From contig JAHFTP010000016.1 in assembly GCA_023265495.1 (NCBI GenBank), positions 1 to 15,005 on the forward strand: a DNA stretch of 15,005 nucleotides, read 5' to 3'. The position numbers and the translations under genes are program-made. The notes below the pieces were generated by a model. That model did no database searches, had not been told where the DNA came from, and saw only the letters and a program-made list of their open reading frames with translations. Each line of letters begins with the position of its first letter. Within the stretch, counting starts at the first letter, position 1. This DNA is from Chlamydiota bacterium (GTDB taxonomy: Bacteria; Chlamydiota; Chlamydiia; Chlamydiales; Rhabdochlamydiaceae). Of this stretch, positions 14,891-15,005 are shown piece by piece.

Positions 14891-15005
14891 ACATCTTCTC
14901 CTAGTGTTAAATAGATAAAGGATTGATCTTTCCTTTTTTCCTTTCATATTCATCGCAAAAAAAAAATTAAATGAAAAGTTTTTTTTAGATTCTCTTTAGA
15001 AGAAT

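Noticed and set aside
1..15005. CRISPR arrays, tRNA or rRNA genes, complete insertion sequences
   Set aside because: No regularly spaced direct repeats, no cloverleaf-like or rRNA-like stretches and no transposase-like ORF were seen on either strand by eye.

Overview
The window looks like a chromosomal segment from a chlamydia outside the genus Chlamydia (order Parachlamydiales or a relative). The main reason is the trio thrS – ParA-family ATPase – plasmid-pGP6-D-like protein, which has the same order as the chromosomal CT581-CT582-CT583 block of Chlamydia trachomatis, together with several outer-membrane barrel proteins, at least one of them MOMP-like. The species cannot be named from the sequence alone.

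Left part, 1-4470: the window opens inside a plus-strand ATPase gene of the ATPase_2/DUF234 type, whose N-terminus lies off the edge. After a 240-bp gap with a 14-bp inverted repeat and a minus-strand terminator come four minus-strand genes: a 425-aa porin-like outer-membrane protein, a 267-aa MOMP-like protein, a small YozG-like HTH regulator and a DUF2975 membrane protein. The last two form a two-gene operon behind a near-consensus sigma-70-type promoter.

Centre, 4566-12448: a very large minus-strand protein (972 aa) carries a pattern resembling a papain-type catalytic centre (Q195/C200, H708, N908) and is the main unexplained object here. It is divergent from thrS, with only 84 bp between them. 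thrS, parA, the pGP6-D-like gene and purB then run on the plus strand as a compact unit, with overlaps of 23 bp (thrS/parA) and 8 bp (pGP6-D-like/purB) and a hairpin at the parA/pGP6-D-like junction. PurB is strikingly close to the animal-type adenylosuccinate lyase.

Right part, 12449-15005: this is a looser, decaying accessory stretch. It holds an outer-membrane protein gene split by a -1 frameshift exactly at an A7 run, a 54-codon ORF that looks like the front end of a longer gene, and a truncated glycosyltransferase-like gene. Two intact minus-strand genes follow: a DoxX-family membrane protein and a small exported Ser/Gly/Asp-rich protein with two cysteine pairs.

Taken together, the window joins a conserved core (threonine charging, a partition-like ATPase pair, AMP synthesis) to lineage-variable surface and envelope genes. 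All start choices, promoters and terminators were read by eye; no database search was done.
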